Below, one piece after another: positions 37,754 through 47,441 of a stretch of 64,000 nt of DNA (the stretch's first letter is position 1; every line of letters starts with the position of its first letter). Under the pieces are notes generated by a model, which had not been told where the DNA came from, made no database searches, and saw only the letters and a program-made list of their open reading frames with translations. Where the stretch lies: contig PEAN01000003.1 of NCBI GenBank assembly GCA_002753735.1, forward strand, positions 62,001 to 126,000, read 5' to 3'. Made by a program: the position numbers and the translations under genes. The stretch is from Magnetococcales bacterium DCbin4. Its GTDB lineage: Bacteria > Pseudomonadota > Magnetococcia > Magnetococcales > UBA8363.

Positions 37754-40700
37754 ATGATCCGCTTCCCCTTCTCAAAAAAAGGTTCGACGGCCAGAAGATC
37801 AACCGTACAGGCCGATATCGTCATGTCCATCTCGACTGAAGGGATTGCATTCAGCCTATCGCCAACGGGAATACGGCCAACCCGGGATCCCTCCAATTTT
37901 GGCCCCAAAGCGGAATGCGTTCAGTTTCTTGCCCAAATCGAGGATGAAGGGTTTGCAACATCGGAGGATGACACGGTTTCCCTCGCGTGGCACAACCTCT
38001 ACCGGCTCATGGCGTCCTCGGACTATTCCGACAGTATCGGTCTGCTGGGTATACCGCCGGTCGAACGTTGGCGGCCTGTTCTCGGCAGCTCCGGATCGTT
38101 GACCGACCCCGGATTCATGATCACTCTGGACGGGTGGATCTCCCCGGATGGAAAAAGGCCGCGTGGCAACGTATCAATCAATGGAGCGATACTCAAGGTG
38201 GACGGCAGGGAGATTTTGCTTCCACAAACCGCATGGGAAACGGTGGAAGCCGTTTCCGACTTTCATCGTGATCGGGCAAGGCGAGGCACCAGCGACGCTG
38301 ATTGTAACCGACGCGCCTGGGCCGCCGTGCGCACCAAGGCATTCGGCACGGCGGACTTGTCGGACTTTCTCACCAAAACAATCGTCCTGACTCCGGAGAA
38401 ACTCGACATCAACCTGCGCAAGGCCGAAGGAACCGGCAATCAGGTCATCGTCGAAGTCATTCCTGGATTCCCGACGCAACCGCGACGGTGGTTGGAACTG
38501 TTCGACCGGATCGGAAACGTACCTGATCACTACGAAATTCCTGACGGAGCGGGAATGACGCACGTCCTGGTTTCACCGGAAGTGCAGACGGTGCTGCGTG
38601 AAATCAAGCGGATGCCGGGACGACGTATCGCCGGTGACAGGGCAGAGGCGTTCTTGCGCAATCCGTATGCCACCCTGGGACCGGTCGCAGGGGCCGTCAT
38701 TGATCCAAAACAGTTCGAACATGCAAGGGAAACCGCAGGAATTTCATTTTCTCGGTTCACCGCACAGGTCAGAACGGATGAAAACGGTCACCCGTTTGCG
38801 ACAGCCCTGCTGATCGAGGAACTCCTGGACGGAAATGTCAGGGCAGAGGAGTTCCAGTTCGAGGGTCGTGCTGACCTCGGGGAATTTCTGAAGAAACTCG
38901 ATGGCAAAATGGCCTCTGGAGCACAGTGCTGCCACTGGAAGGGGTTCGACCTTGAAATTCTCGGCGATACACCGGATCAAGCGGAAACGTTGCGACACGC
39001 CCTGGCAGAAATGGACAAGCCGCAGGGGTTCAAAATGTCCGAATTGCTGGACCTGTCACGCTACTCGAAACGGGTCGAAGGATTCGGCGTCGAAAAACCC
39101 TATTATTCCCCCTTCATCGCCCGGAAAAACGAGGACGGGGGGTGGTTCCCAGAAAACGTGGAATTCGGTGTGCTCTATACACCCGAAGGTAACGGAAAGA
39201 CAGTCGCCGTCTCTCTGACCGGGGACAGACTCTCCGACTTCCATGAGACCCTCGCGCAGGCCAAGAAGGAAAACCGTGACACGTTCACCTTTTCGGGATG
39301 CCCAAACCCAATCCCGGTAGCATGGGCGGAAGATGTCCTGGGCACGTTCGACCAGGTGACCAACGACATCCACAAGAGGACATTCGATCCCGAACAGGCA
39401 AAAGCCAGAGGACAAGCCAAGACACGCAAGGGACTTGTCATCAAGCCCAATGTGGACACACTTGATTACGAGGAAAGACGTGGCGCACTGGCATTGCCGA
39501 GTGATCAGACCTTCAAGTTACCCACATCGTTGCGACCGGAAATCTTGCTCAAAGACCACCAGCATGAAGGGGTCAAATGGCTGCGACATCTGTGGTCAAA
39601 ATCCCCAAAGAATTGTCGGGGAGCACTGCTCGCCGACGACATGGGTCTGGGGAAGACGATTCAGTTGCTGACCTTTCTGGCAATCTTGATTGAACATGAA
39701 CCGAACATTGATCCGTTCCTGGTGATCGCTCCAGTGTCGCTCCTGGAAAACTGGAAAGAGGAAATCGATAAATTCTTCAAACCGGGAACATTTCCCATGC
39801 TGACACTCTACGGTAACGATCTGACACGCAAAAGGTTGCCTTTGAAGGACATGGACCCGGATATGGTCAATGATGGCATCACAAGGCTTCTGCGAAGGGA
39901 CTGGCTCGGCAAGGAAAAAATGGTCCTGACGACCTATGAAACCTTGCGCGACCTCGAATTTTCTCTGGCCTTGCAAAAGTGGTCGGTGATCATTTGCGAT
40001 GAGGCCCAGAAAATCAAAAATCCAAACGCGATGGTCACCCGGGCCGCCAAAAAACAGAATGCGCGTTTCAAGATTGCCTGCACGGGAACTCCGGTCGAAA
40101 ACACCCTTACAGACCTTTGGTGCCTGTTCGATTTCGTCCAGCCCGGTTTGCTTGGCGCACTCAAGAACTTCGGTGAAAGGTATCGCAAACCCATTGAATC
40201 CGAGACTGAATCGGATAAGGCGTGCGTCGAGGAACTGAGGGACAGGATCAAACCGCAGACACTCAGGCGCATGAAGGCTGATGTAGCCAAGGATCTCCCG
40301 AAAAAAATCGAAATCACAGAGTGCCGGTCGCTGCCGATTTCACAGCACCAACGCATGCTCTATGCCGAAGTCATCACTAAATTTCGTTTACGTGAAAACA
40401 ATGCTGAAATTTCCAGCCACCTGGGGTTGCTTCAGTATCTGCGCAGGCTATGTTCGGATCCTCGTCGTCCAGGTACTGTCGGAACGGATGGCCTTTCCAT
40501 CGCTGACATCGAGTCCCATTCGCCGAAGATGGCTTGGTTGATGCGTCAACTTGAAACCATCAAAAAACGCGGCGAGAAGGCCATCGTATTTTGTGAATTC
40601 AGGGACTTGCAACGTACCCTGCAACGGGTCATTTCGGAGCGTTCCGGTTTTGTACCCGGAGTGATCAACGGTGACACGTCGGCGGCTCCGAGGAACGCGG

Positions 40701-41518
40701 ATAACCGGCAGCGACGGATCACCGCCTTTCAGGAAAAACCAGGGTTTGGTGTGATCATCCTGTCACCACTCGCGGCAGGATTCGGGGTGAACATCCAGGC
40801 GGCGAACCATGTCATTCATTTCACGCGCACCTGGAACCCTGCCAAGGAAGACCAGGCAACAGACCGCGCTTATCGCATAGGACAAACACGGGACGTGTTC
40901 GTTTACGATCCGGTCGTTGTCGCCGATGATTTCCTGACGTTCGATGCAAAACTCGACACCCTGCTCGAATGGAAACGAAGTCTCTCGACCGATATGCTCA
41001 ATGGAACAGGTGACTTGAAACCCTCTGATTTCGGAGATCTGGGGGCACCTGGCGGTGGCTATGCTTTCGGGGATGAATTTTTGACGACCATGGACCTGGA
41101 GTCTCTCGATGCGGATGCTTTTGAAGCTTTTTGCGCAATCATGTGGAGCAAGCTCGGTTATTCCAAAACCAAACGTACACCCAAGGCCGGGGACGGTGGA
41201 ATCGACGTCGTCGCGGTATCTGGAAACGATGGTGTGCTGATCCAGTGCAAAAGTTCGTCGATTGAGGAAAAAGAGTTTGGTTGGGATGCCGTCAAAGAGG
41301 TCGTAGCAGGGCGGGCTGCCTATGTGGCGCGGTACCCGGGAGTGAGATTCTCGCTGCTCGCCGTCACGAACAGGCGGTTCAACAGGACGGCCCACGCACA
41401 GGCAAAACTCAACCAAGTCGAACTGATCGATGGCGAGGGATTGGTTGAGCGTTTGAGAGAAAAGCCCATACGAAGAGATGAACTTGAATTCTACCTGTTT
41501 GAGGGATGGAAAGGGTGA
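37754..41518 (+). CDS. zorD: Zorya defence protein ZorD (SNF2-family helicase with C-terminal Mrr-like nuclease domain)
   Basis: 1254 aa; LLADDMGLGKTIQLLTFL, VIICDEAQKIKNPNA, VIILSPLAAGFGVNIQAANHVIHFTRTWNPAKEDQATDRAYRIGQ; C-terminus FEAFCAIMWSKLGYSKTKRTPKAGDGGIDVVAVSGNDGVLIQCK resembles Mrr-type PD-(D/E)xK. Confidence 0.9.
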   Translation: MIRFPFSKKGSTARRSTVQADIVMSISTEGIAFSLSPTGIRPTRDPSNFGPKAECVQFLAQIEDEGFATSEDDTVSLAWHNLYRLMASSDYSDSIGLLGIPPVERWRPVLGSSGSLTDPGFMITLDGWISPDGKRPRGNVSINGAILKVDGREILLPQTAWETVEAVSDFHRDRARRGTSDADCNRRAWAAVRTKAFGTADLSDFLTKTIVLTPEKLDINLRKAEGTGNQVIVEVIPGFPTQPRRWLELFDRIGNVPDHYEIPDGAGMTHVLVSPEVQTVLREIKRMPGRRIAGDRAEAFLRNPYATLGPVAGAVIDPKQFEHARETAGISFSRFTAQVRTDENGHPFATALLIEELLDGNVRAEEFQFEGRADLGEFLKKLDGKMASGAQCCHWKGFDLEILGDTPDQAETLRHALAEMDKPQGFKMSELLDLSRYSKRVEGFGVEKPYYSPFIARKNEDGGWFPENVEFGVLYTPEGNGKTVAVSLTGDRLSDFHETLAQAKKENRDTFTFSGCPNPIPVAWAEDVLGTFDQVTNDIHKRTFDPEQAKARGQAKTRKGLVIKPNVDTLDYEERRGALALPSDQTFKLPTSLRPEILLKDHQHEGVKWLRHLWSKSPKNCRGALLADDMGLGKTIQLLTFLAILIEHEPNIDPFLVIAPVSLLENWKEEIDKFFKPGTFPMLTLYGNDLTRKRLPLKDMDPDMVNDGITRLLRRDWLGKEKMVLTTYETLRDLEFSLALQKWSVIICDEAQKIKNPNAMVTRAAKKQNARFKIACTGTPVENTLTDLWCLFDFVQPGLLGALKNFGERYRKPIESETESDKACVEELRDRIKPQTLRRMKADVAKDLPKKIEITECRSLPISQHQRMLYAEVITKFRLRENNAEISSHLGLLQYLRRLCSDPRRPGTVGTDGLSIADIESHSPKMAWLMRQLETIKKRGEKAIVFCEFRDLQRTLQRVISERSGFVPGVINGDTSAAPRNADNRQRRITAFQEKPGFGVIILSPLAAGFGVNIQAANHVIHFTRTWNPAKEDQATDRAYRIGQTRDVFVYDPVVVADDFLTFDAKLDTLLEWKRSLSTDMLNGTGDLKPSDFGDLGAPGGGYAFGDEFLTTMDLESLDADAFEAFCAIMWSKLGYSKTKRTPKAGDGGIDVVAVSGNDGVLIQCKSSSIEEKEFGWDAVKEVVAGRAAYVARYPGVRFSLLAVTNRRFNRTAHAQAKLNQVELIDGEGLVERLREKPIRRDELEFYLFEGWKG

Positions 41519-41569
41519 AGCAAAAGCAACATGGCCTTGTTCAATCTTTACAGAATCATCCTGGTGAAT

Positions 41570-41737
41570 ATGGCAAAACACCATTACGTCAAGGTACAGG
41601 AAGGTCAAGCGTTCATCGACTGGATCAGCAGCCCCGAAGAACAAAAAGCCATCGCCACATTCAAGGTCGACGGAGAAGCACTGTTCTTCGCAAACGTCTC
41701 CAATATAGAATGGTGTGACAGCCTTGAAGCACTTTGA
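41570..41737 (+). CDS. Small hypothetical protein downstream of zorD
   Basis: 55 aa MAKHHYVKVQEGQAFIDWISSPEEQKAIATFKVDGEALFFANVSNIEWCDSLEAL (ORF track offers a longer start at 41531). Coding status uncertain. Confidence 0.45.
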   Translation: MAKHHYVKVQEGQAFIDWISSPEEQKAIATFKVDGEALFFANVSNIEWCDSLEAL

Positions 41738-41772
41738 ACACATCATGCAACCCATGATGCAAAGGATGTATC

Positions 41773-42350
41773 GTGATCGTTGGAATTTCCATTCATAATT
41801 TCAAGAGCATCCGCTCCCTCGATCCTCCCTTGGAACTGGATCGGTTTCACGTCCTGGTCGGACCCAATGCCAGTGGAAAAAGTACCTTCCTGGATGCCAT
41901 CGATTTCGTCAGGGATTGTCTGCTGGAAGGGCCACGCAAGGCAGTCGAATCCCGGGTCGCGGAATTCCGGGATCTGACATGGATGCGCAAGGGGGGCTCG
42001 ATTAAAATCGAACTGTGGTTGGATATGGGTCCGATCCTTGAGGAGCCGAAGGACAGCCTGTTGCAATACTTGTTGGTAATTCAGGAGAGCCGGAAAACGG
42101 CGTCCACCCAAAAGCACTGGAACTCATCATGAGCGCCCTGTCCGCCATTCCCATGGTCCAGATGCTGGTGGCAACCCATTCCCCATTTGTCGTACAACAA
42201 ATGGGTCGAAAAGCCCTGCTCTGCTTTTCGCAATCGGATCAGCAAGGAACCCTCATTGAGTCTCAAGCAATGGCAGAAAAACAGGAATTTTCATACGATG
42301 GTAACACAACTTCAAACATGGCTCCCATGATGAAACATCAGCAACATTAA
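41773..42350 (+). pseudogene. Internally deleted, frameshifted AAA ATPase (RecF/SMC/AAA_21-like) remnant
   Basis: N-terminus MIVGISIHNFKSIRSLDPPLELDRFHVLVGPNASGKSTFLDAIDFVRD in one frame; C-terminal EPENGVHPKALELIMSALSAIPMVQMLVATHSPFVVQQMG in another frame directly downstream; the middle of the protein is missing. Confidence 0.85.
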
Positions 42351-42400
42351 ATCACGCTTACCCACCCATTCAACACGGTTGAGTCCCCCGGGTCATCCCC

Positions 42401-44545
42401 ATGTCCTCTGCCATTTTTTCCAATTCCTGGTATCGCGTCGCCCTGCTCAAACCCCGGTTGCGCAGTCAGGCCCGGGTGTTGCGCCATTATTATCGTGGCC
42501 AACGGTGGCATATCCTCCAGGATCGCGCCAGCGGACGCTTTCTGCGCCTCAATCCCGCCGCCTATGGCGTGGTATCCATGTTCGATGGCTACCAGACCCT
42601 GGATGAAATCTGGAAACTCCTGTGCGAACGCGACGGTGACAACGCACCGACCCAGGATGAAGTCGTCAATCTGCTCAATCAACTGCATCAGGCCAACGTG
42701 TTGCTCACCGACCGCTCTCCCGACCTGGAAGACATGGGGGAACGCAGATCGCGGGTCCGCTGGCAAAAGCTGAAACAGTATATCGCCAACCCGCTCTCCC
42801 TGAAGATTCCCCTCTTCGATCCGGATCGTCTGTTGACCCGACTCCTCACCTTGACGCCCCGCTGGGTGATCGTCATCTTCCCGTGGGTATGGCTGGCCTT
42901 GGTGATCTCGGGGGGGATCCAGGCAGCCATGCATTGGGACGAACTGACCCGGGATCTGACCGCACGCGCCTTCACCACCGAAAACATCGTCCTGTTATGG
43001 TTTGTCTTTCCCATCCTCAAAGCCATTCATGAACTGGGTCACGGCCTGATGGTCAAGCATCTGGGAGGGGCCTGTCATGAAATGGGGGTGATGTTTCTGG
43101 TGATGGTCCCCGTCCCCTATGTGGACGCTTCCGCCACCATCGCCTTTGCCAACAAACATCAACGCATGCTCGTCGGCGCGGCGGGAATGATGGCGGAACT
43201 GACCATGGCATCGATTGCTGTCTGGTTGTGGATCGACATCAGTCCCGGCCTGGGACGGGCCATCCTGCATGAAATCATCCTGCTGGCAGGACTGACAACC
43301 CTCATTTTCAATATCAATCCGCTCATCCGATTCGATGGATACTACATCCTGGCCGATGCCCTGGAAATTCCCAACCTGGGACAGAAATCCAACCAATATC
43401 TCGGGTATCTCATCAACCGGCATCTGTTTGGCGTCGAGGAAAGCGAAGCACCTCCGATGACCCCCGGAGAATCTCCCTGGCTGTTGTCCTATGCAATCAC
43501 CTCTTTCTTCTATCGCACCTTCATCGCCGTCGCGATCATCCTTTTGATCGCGGGCAGTTATTTTTTCGTCGGGGTATTGCTGGCCCTCTGGTCGGTATGG
43601 GGCATGTTGCTGGCCCCTCTGTGGAAACATGTGAAGTATCTGGCCACCCATTCCGCCCTGGAGGGCCATCGTGTTCGCGCCGTCACCCTGTCGGGCATGG
43701 CGGTCATGGCCCTTGTGCTCCTGATCGGTTTGGTTCCGGCTCCGGCATGGACCATGACCGAGGGGGTCATCTGGATGCCGGAAGAATCGCGGATTCGCGC
43801 CCCCCTGATGTGCCTGGGCGAAGCGGTGCTGGTGGCACCGGGAACCCGGGTCAAGACGGGGGAACCGCTGCTGACCTGCACCGATCCGGAACTGGATGCC
43901 CGCTACAAACAATTAACCCAGCAACGTCGTGAAGTGGCGACTCGTTTGGAACTGGCCGCCACCTTCGACCGCATCCAAGCCCAGATTGCCGCCCTTGAAC
44001 TCAACCATGTCGATGAACAACTGGCCGATATCCGTGCCCGCCGCCAGGCCATGACCATGACCAGCCCCCATGATGGAATCCTTGCCCTCCCTTCCCCGGA
44101 CGATTATCCCGGTCGTTATCTCAAACGGGGAGATGTCATCGGTTATGTCCTCGACCCCTCCCGTTACACCCTGCTGGCCGTAGTGCCTCAGAGCGATGTC
44201 GATCTGGTACGCAACCATACGCACCATGTGGAACTCAGAGCAGTCGATCAAATCTGGGATCTCCTGCCCGCCCGGATTGTCCGGGAAGTCCCCGCCGCCA
44301 CCAGCGAGTTGCCCAGCCTCGCACTGTCACTCGCGGGCGGAGGGACCATCGGACTGAATCCCGAGGCCCACGAACCCAAGGCTTTGGCACCCTTGTTCCA
44401 ATTCGAACTCGCCTTTACCGGAGCGATGATCCCCAAGGCGTTGGGCAACCGAATTCATATCCGGTTCGTCCACGAGGAGACCCCCCTCGCCGCGCAATGG
44501 TATCGCAGTCTGCGTCAACTGTTCTTGAAGCGCTTTGCCGTATGA
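42401..44545 (+). CDS. PqqD-like domain + M50-type membrane metallopeptidase-like + biotinyl/lipoyl HlyD-like fusion protein
   Basis: N-terminal RFLRLNPAAYGVVSMFDGYQTLDEIWKLL (PqqD-like), HELGHG zinc motif, NPLIRFDGYYILADALEIPNL, C-terminal HlyD-like segment. Confidence 0.82.
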   Translation: MSSAIFSNSWYRVALLKPRLRSQARVLRHYYRGQRWHILQDRASGRFLRLNPAAYGVVSMFDGYQTLDEIWKLLCERDGDNAPTQDEVVNLLNQLHQANVLLTDRSPDLEDMGERRSRVRWQKLKQYIANPLSLKIPLFDPDRLLTRLLTLTPRWVIVIFPWVWLALVISGGIQAAMHWDELTRDLTARAFTTENIVLLWFVFPILKAIHELGHGLMVKHLGGACHEMGVMFLVMVPVPYVDASATIAFANKHQRMLVGAAGMMAELTMASIAVWLWIDISPGLGRAILHEIILLAGLTTLIFNINPLIRFDGYYILADALEIPNLGQKSNQYLGYLINRHLFGVEESEAPPMTPGESPWLLSYAITSFFYRTFIAVAIILLIAGSYFFVGVLLALWSVWGMLLAPLWKHVKYLATHSALEGHRVRAVTLSGMAVMALVLLIGLVPAPAWTMTEGVIWMPEESRIRAPLMCLGEAVLVAPGTRVKTGEPLLTCTDPELDARYKQLTQQRREVATRLELAATFDRIQAQIAALELNHVDEQLADIRARRQAMTMTSPHDGILALPSPDDYPGRYLKRGDVIGYVLDPSRYTLLAVVPQSDVDLVRNHTHHVELRAVDQIWDLLPARIVREVPAATSELPSLALSLAGGGTIGLNPEAHEPKALAPLFQFELAFTGAMIPKALGNRIHIRFVHEETPLAAQWYRSLRQLFLKRFAV

Positions 44546-46536
44546 ACCCGGTTCCAGCACAATCCTTGATTGGTGACCTCTACCCACAACGCCGTGGCCT
44601 GGATGAGCTGCCATGGATCGACCGGGCCACCGAACGGATCCGTTTGACCCTTGAGGCAAAGGTTTCCGCCAATCCCGCACGTATGAAACGGTTCCTGACC
44701 CGGGTCGAACGGGAAGGAGCCTCCCTGGATACCCTGCCCCACGAAGCGGTGTCCCAGCTACTGTCCGATTTACGGCGCCAGCTCCGCCGGCATGGACTGG
44801 CCGATCCCCATGTGGCTCGATGCTTTGCCCTGGTGCGACGCCGTGCCGGAGAGATCCTTGGGATGCGGCATTTCCCGGCACAGATTCGTGGCGGATACCA
44901 TCTGCTCCATGGGCGGGTCGTGGAAATGGATACCGGTGAGGGGAAGACCCTCATGGCCACATTGCCCGCCATCACGGTTGCCCTGGCGGGAATGGCGGTC
45001 CATGTCGTCACCGTCAATGATTATCTCGCCACCAGGGATGCACAATTGATGGAACCGTTGTATGCTGCATTCGGTTTGACCACGGGGTTGGTGCTTGAAG
45101 GGACGAAAACCGAAGAAAAAATTCGTGAATACCGTGCCAATATCGTTTATTGCACCAACAAGACACTGGTATTTGATTATCTGCGCGACCGCATCACTCT
45201 GGGACGGCATATGCAACCCTTGGTCATGGCGGTGGATCGGCTGACGGGACGGATGCGAGACAACATCCTGCTGCACGGATTGCAATTTGCCATTGTCGAT
45301 GAGGCGGATAGCGTATTCATTGACGAAGCACGAACCCCGTTGATCATTTCCGCCGAACAACGGGATCCGGGAGCGGAACATTTCTACGCCGAAGCCATCG
45401 AGCTGGCACGCCAGTTCGTCGCAGGAGAAGACTTTGAACTGGAAGGACGGGTTCCCCATTTGACCGATGCGGGCCGTTCACGGTTACAGGAATTGCGACA
45501 GGGACGCTCCGGTCTTTGGAGCGGACACATGCGCTCGCAGGAAGCGATCCGTCAGGCACTGTGGGCCTTGCATGGCTTCCAACGAGATGTCCATTACATT
45601 GTGCGTGAACATCAGGACGTTGCCAAAGTAATGATCGTGGATGAAAATACGGGCCGGGTCATGCCTGACCGTTCATGGGAACGGGGTCTTCAGCAATTGA
45701 TCGAACTCAAGGAGGGAGTGGCGGTGAGTCCCGAAAAAGAGGTGCTGGCGCGGATCAGCTACCAATTGTTTTTCCGCCGCTACCTGCGTCTTTCGGGTAT
45801 GACGGGGACCTGCCGTGAAGTCGCCAGAGAACTGGTGGATGTCTATGGCGTCGGTGTGGTCCGCATTCATCCACAACGACCGTCGCGGCGCAAACTTCTT
45901 CCGATACGGATCTTCGCCACGGCGGAGCAACGGTGGCAGGCCGTGCTTGAAGCCATCATCCAACGCCGGGATGGTGGCCAGGCCGTATTGGTGGGAACCC
46001 GGACCGTGGCCTCTTCCGAAGCGTTGTCGGCACGGCTGACGGCGGCGGGCATCGCCCACCGGGTGCTGAATGCCAAACAAGACAAGACCGAGGCGGAAAC
46101 CATTCAAGGAGCAGGTATGGGACCACGGGTCACCATCGCCACCAACATGGCGGGCCGCGGTACCGATATTCAACCGGACGCCAGTGTACTGGCGGCCCGT
46201 GGCCTGCATGTCATCCTGACCGAAGGGCATGACAACGCCCGGGTGGATCGCCAGATGATCGGTCGCTGTGCCCGTCAAGGAGACCCGGGCAGTGCACAAT
46301 ATTTACTGTCGCTCGAAGACGAACTGGTGGCCGGTGTGCTTTCCCCTTTGCGTCGGATCCTCGCCCCCATGCTCGGCCGTTGGCCTGAAAGTCCCATTCT
46401 TCAGGCGATGGCCCGTGATGTATACCGTTTTGCCCAATGGCGTACCGAACGCAATCACCGCCGCATTCGCCGTCGCCAACTCAACTTCGATTTCCAAATG
46501 CGGCATACCCTCTCTTTCTCGGGAACCATGGAATGA
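44542..46536 (+). CDS. Accessory SecA-like translocase ATPase
   Basis: EMDTGEGKTLMATLPAITVALAGMAVHVVTVNDYLATRDAQLM, DEADSVFIDEARTPLIIS, TIATNMAGRGTDIQPDASVLAARGLHVILTEGHDNARVDRQMIGRCARQGDPGSAQYLLSLED. Shorter than housekeeping SecA (~664 aa). Confidence 0.88.
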   Translation: MNPVPAQSLIGDLYPQRRGLDELPWIDRATERIRLTLEAKVSANPARMKRFLTRVEREGASLDTLPHEAVSQLLSDLRRQLRRHGLADPHVARCFALVRRRAGEILGMRHFPAQIRGGYHLLHGRVVEMDTGEGKTLMATLPAITVALAGMAVHVVTVNDYLATRDAQLMEPLYAAFGLTTGLVLEGTKTEEKIREYRANIVYCTNKTLVFDYLRDRITLGRHMQPLVMAVDRLTGRMRDNILLHGLQFAIVDEADSVFIDEARTPLIISAEQRDPGAEHFYAEAIELARQFVAGEDFELEGRVPHLTDAGRSRLQELRQGRSGLWSGHMRSQEAIRQALWALHGFQRDVHYIVREHQDVAKVMIVDENTGRVMPDRSWERGLQQLIELKEGVAVSPEKEVLARISYQLFFRRYLRLSGMTGTCREVARELVDVYGVGVVRIHPQRPSRRKLLPIRIFATAEQRWQAVLEAIIQRRDGGQAVLVGTRTVASSEALSARLTAAGIAHRVLNAKQDKTEAETIQGAGMGPRVTIATNMAGRGTDIQPDASVLAARGLHVILTEGHDNARVDRQMIGRCARQGDPGSAQYLLSLEDELVAGVLSPLRRILAPMLGRWPESPILQAMARDVYRFAQWRTERNHRRIRRRQLNFDFQMRHTLSFSGTME

Positions 46537-46567
46537 ATCCATCAATCATCATGATCAATAAAAAAAT

Positions 46568-46600
46568 GGGTCTGGGAGTCATCCCCCAGATCCTTTTTTT
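46568..46600 (+). terminator. Rho-independent terminator after the SecA-like gene
   Basis: GGGTCTGGGAGTCATCCCCCAGATCC followed by TTTTTTTT. Confidence 0.7.
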
Positions 46601-46646
46601 TCTGGATCATCTGGCAACATACACGCTATTTCTCGGGTATCATGGA

Positions 46647-47441
46647 ATGAACACATCAATCAAAGTGATTTTTGCCCTTGGGGTATGGGGTTGCCTCATC
46701 GGTACCGACGGTTGGGCAACGACACCCCTGGAACTGCCCGATCCGTCCACCATCGCCACCACCGACAAAAGCGATCATTCCGCCATCTGTCTGATCGAGC
46801 CTTCCATGGAAGTGGATGTGGGTACCCCGACCGATGGAACCTTGAAGCTGATACGGGCGGACCGGGGTGACCTGGTCGAGCAAAACCAACTGCTGGCACA
46901 ACTGGACTCTTCAGTCCAGGAAGCGGCAGCCAATGTCCTGGCGGCCAAGGCAGCCTATGGTGCCCGACGGTACGAACGCAACGCAGACCTCCATAAACGA
47001 CAACTCCTCTCCAGCCAGGAACTGGATGAAATCGCCACGGAACAAAAGCTGGCGGAGCTCGAACTCAAGGAACGTCAGGAACAGATCCGACTTCGTAGCA
47101 TCTACAGCCCGATCCGTGGTATTGTTGTGGATCGTTATCGCAATCGGGGTGATCTCGTGAAACAGGAACGGATTTTTCGCATTGCCCAACTGGACCCCCT
47201 GCATGTGGAAACCGTGTTACCCGCAAGCCAGTTCGGTCACATCAAGATTGGACAACTCTTCGAAGTGGTCCCCAAACTGGTCGGCAGCCCGTTTCTCGCC
47301 AAGGTGGCCACCATTGACCGTGTCATTGATGCCGCAAGTTCCACCTTCCGGGTACGGCTCATCGTACCCAATCCCAAGTTTGAACTGCCACCTGGACAAC
47401 GTTGTTCCATCAACTTCGAGCCGGTTGGAATCAATCCATGA
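46647..47441 (+). CDS. HlyD/RND-type periplasmic adaptor (membrane fusion protein)
   Basis: Signal-like MNTSIKVIFALGVWGCLIG; VGTPTDGTLKLIRADRGDLVEQNQLLAQLDSSVQEAAANVLAAKA...SIYSPIRGIVVDRYRNRGDLVK. The ORF track begins at 46437. Confidence 0.82.
   Translation: MNTSIKVIFALGVWGCLIGTDGWATTPLELPDPSTIATTDKSDHSAICLIEPSMEVDVGTPTDGTLKLIRADRGDLVEQNQLLAQLDSSVQEAAANVLAAKAAYGARRYERNADLHKRQLLSSQELDEIATEQKLAELELKERQEQIRLRSIYSPIRGIVVDRYRNRGDLVKQERIFRIAQLDPLHVETVLPASQFGHIKIGQLFEVVPKLVGSPFLAKVATIDRVIDAASSTFRVRLIVPNPKFELPPGQRCSINFEPVGINP

Noticed and set aside
40763-41755. 330-aa minus-strand ORF
   Set aside because: Antisense to the conserved ZorD helicase/nuclease region.
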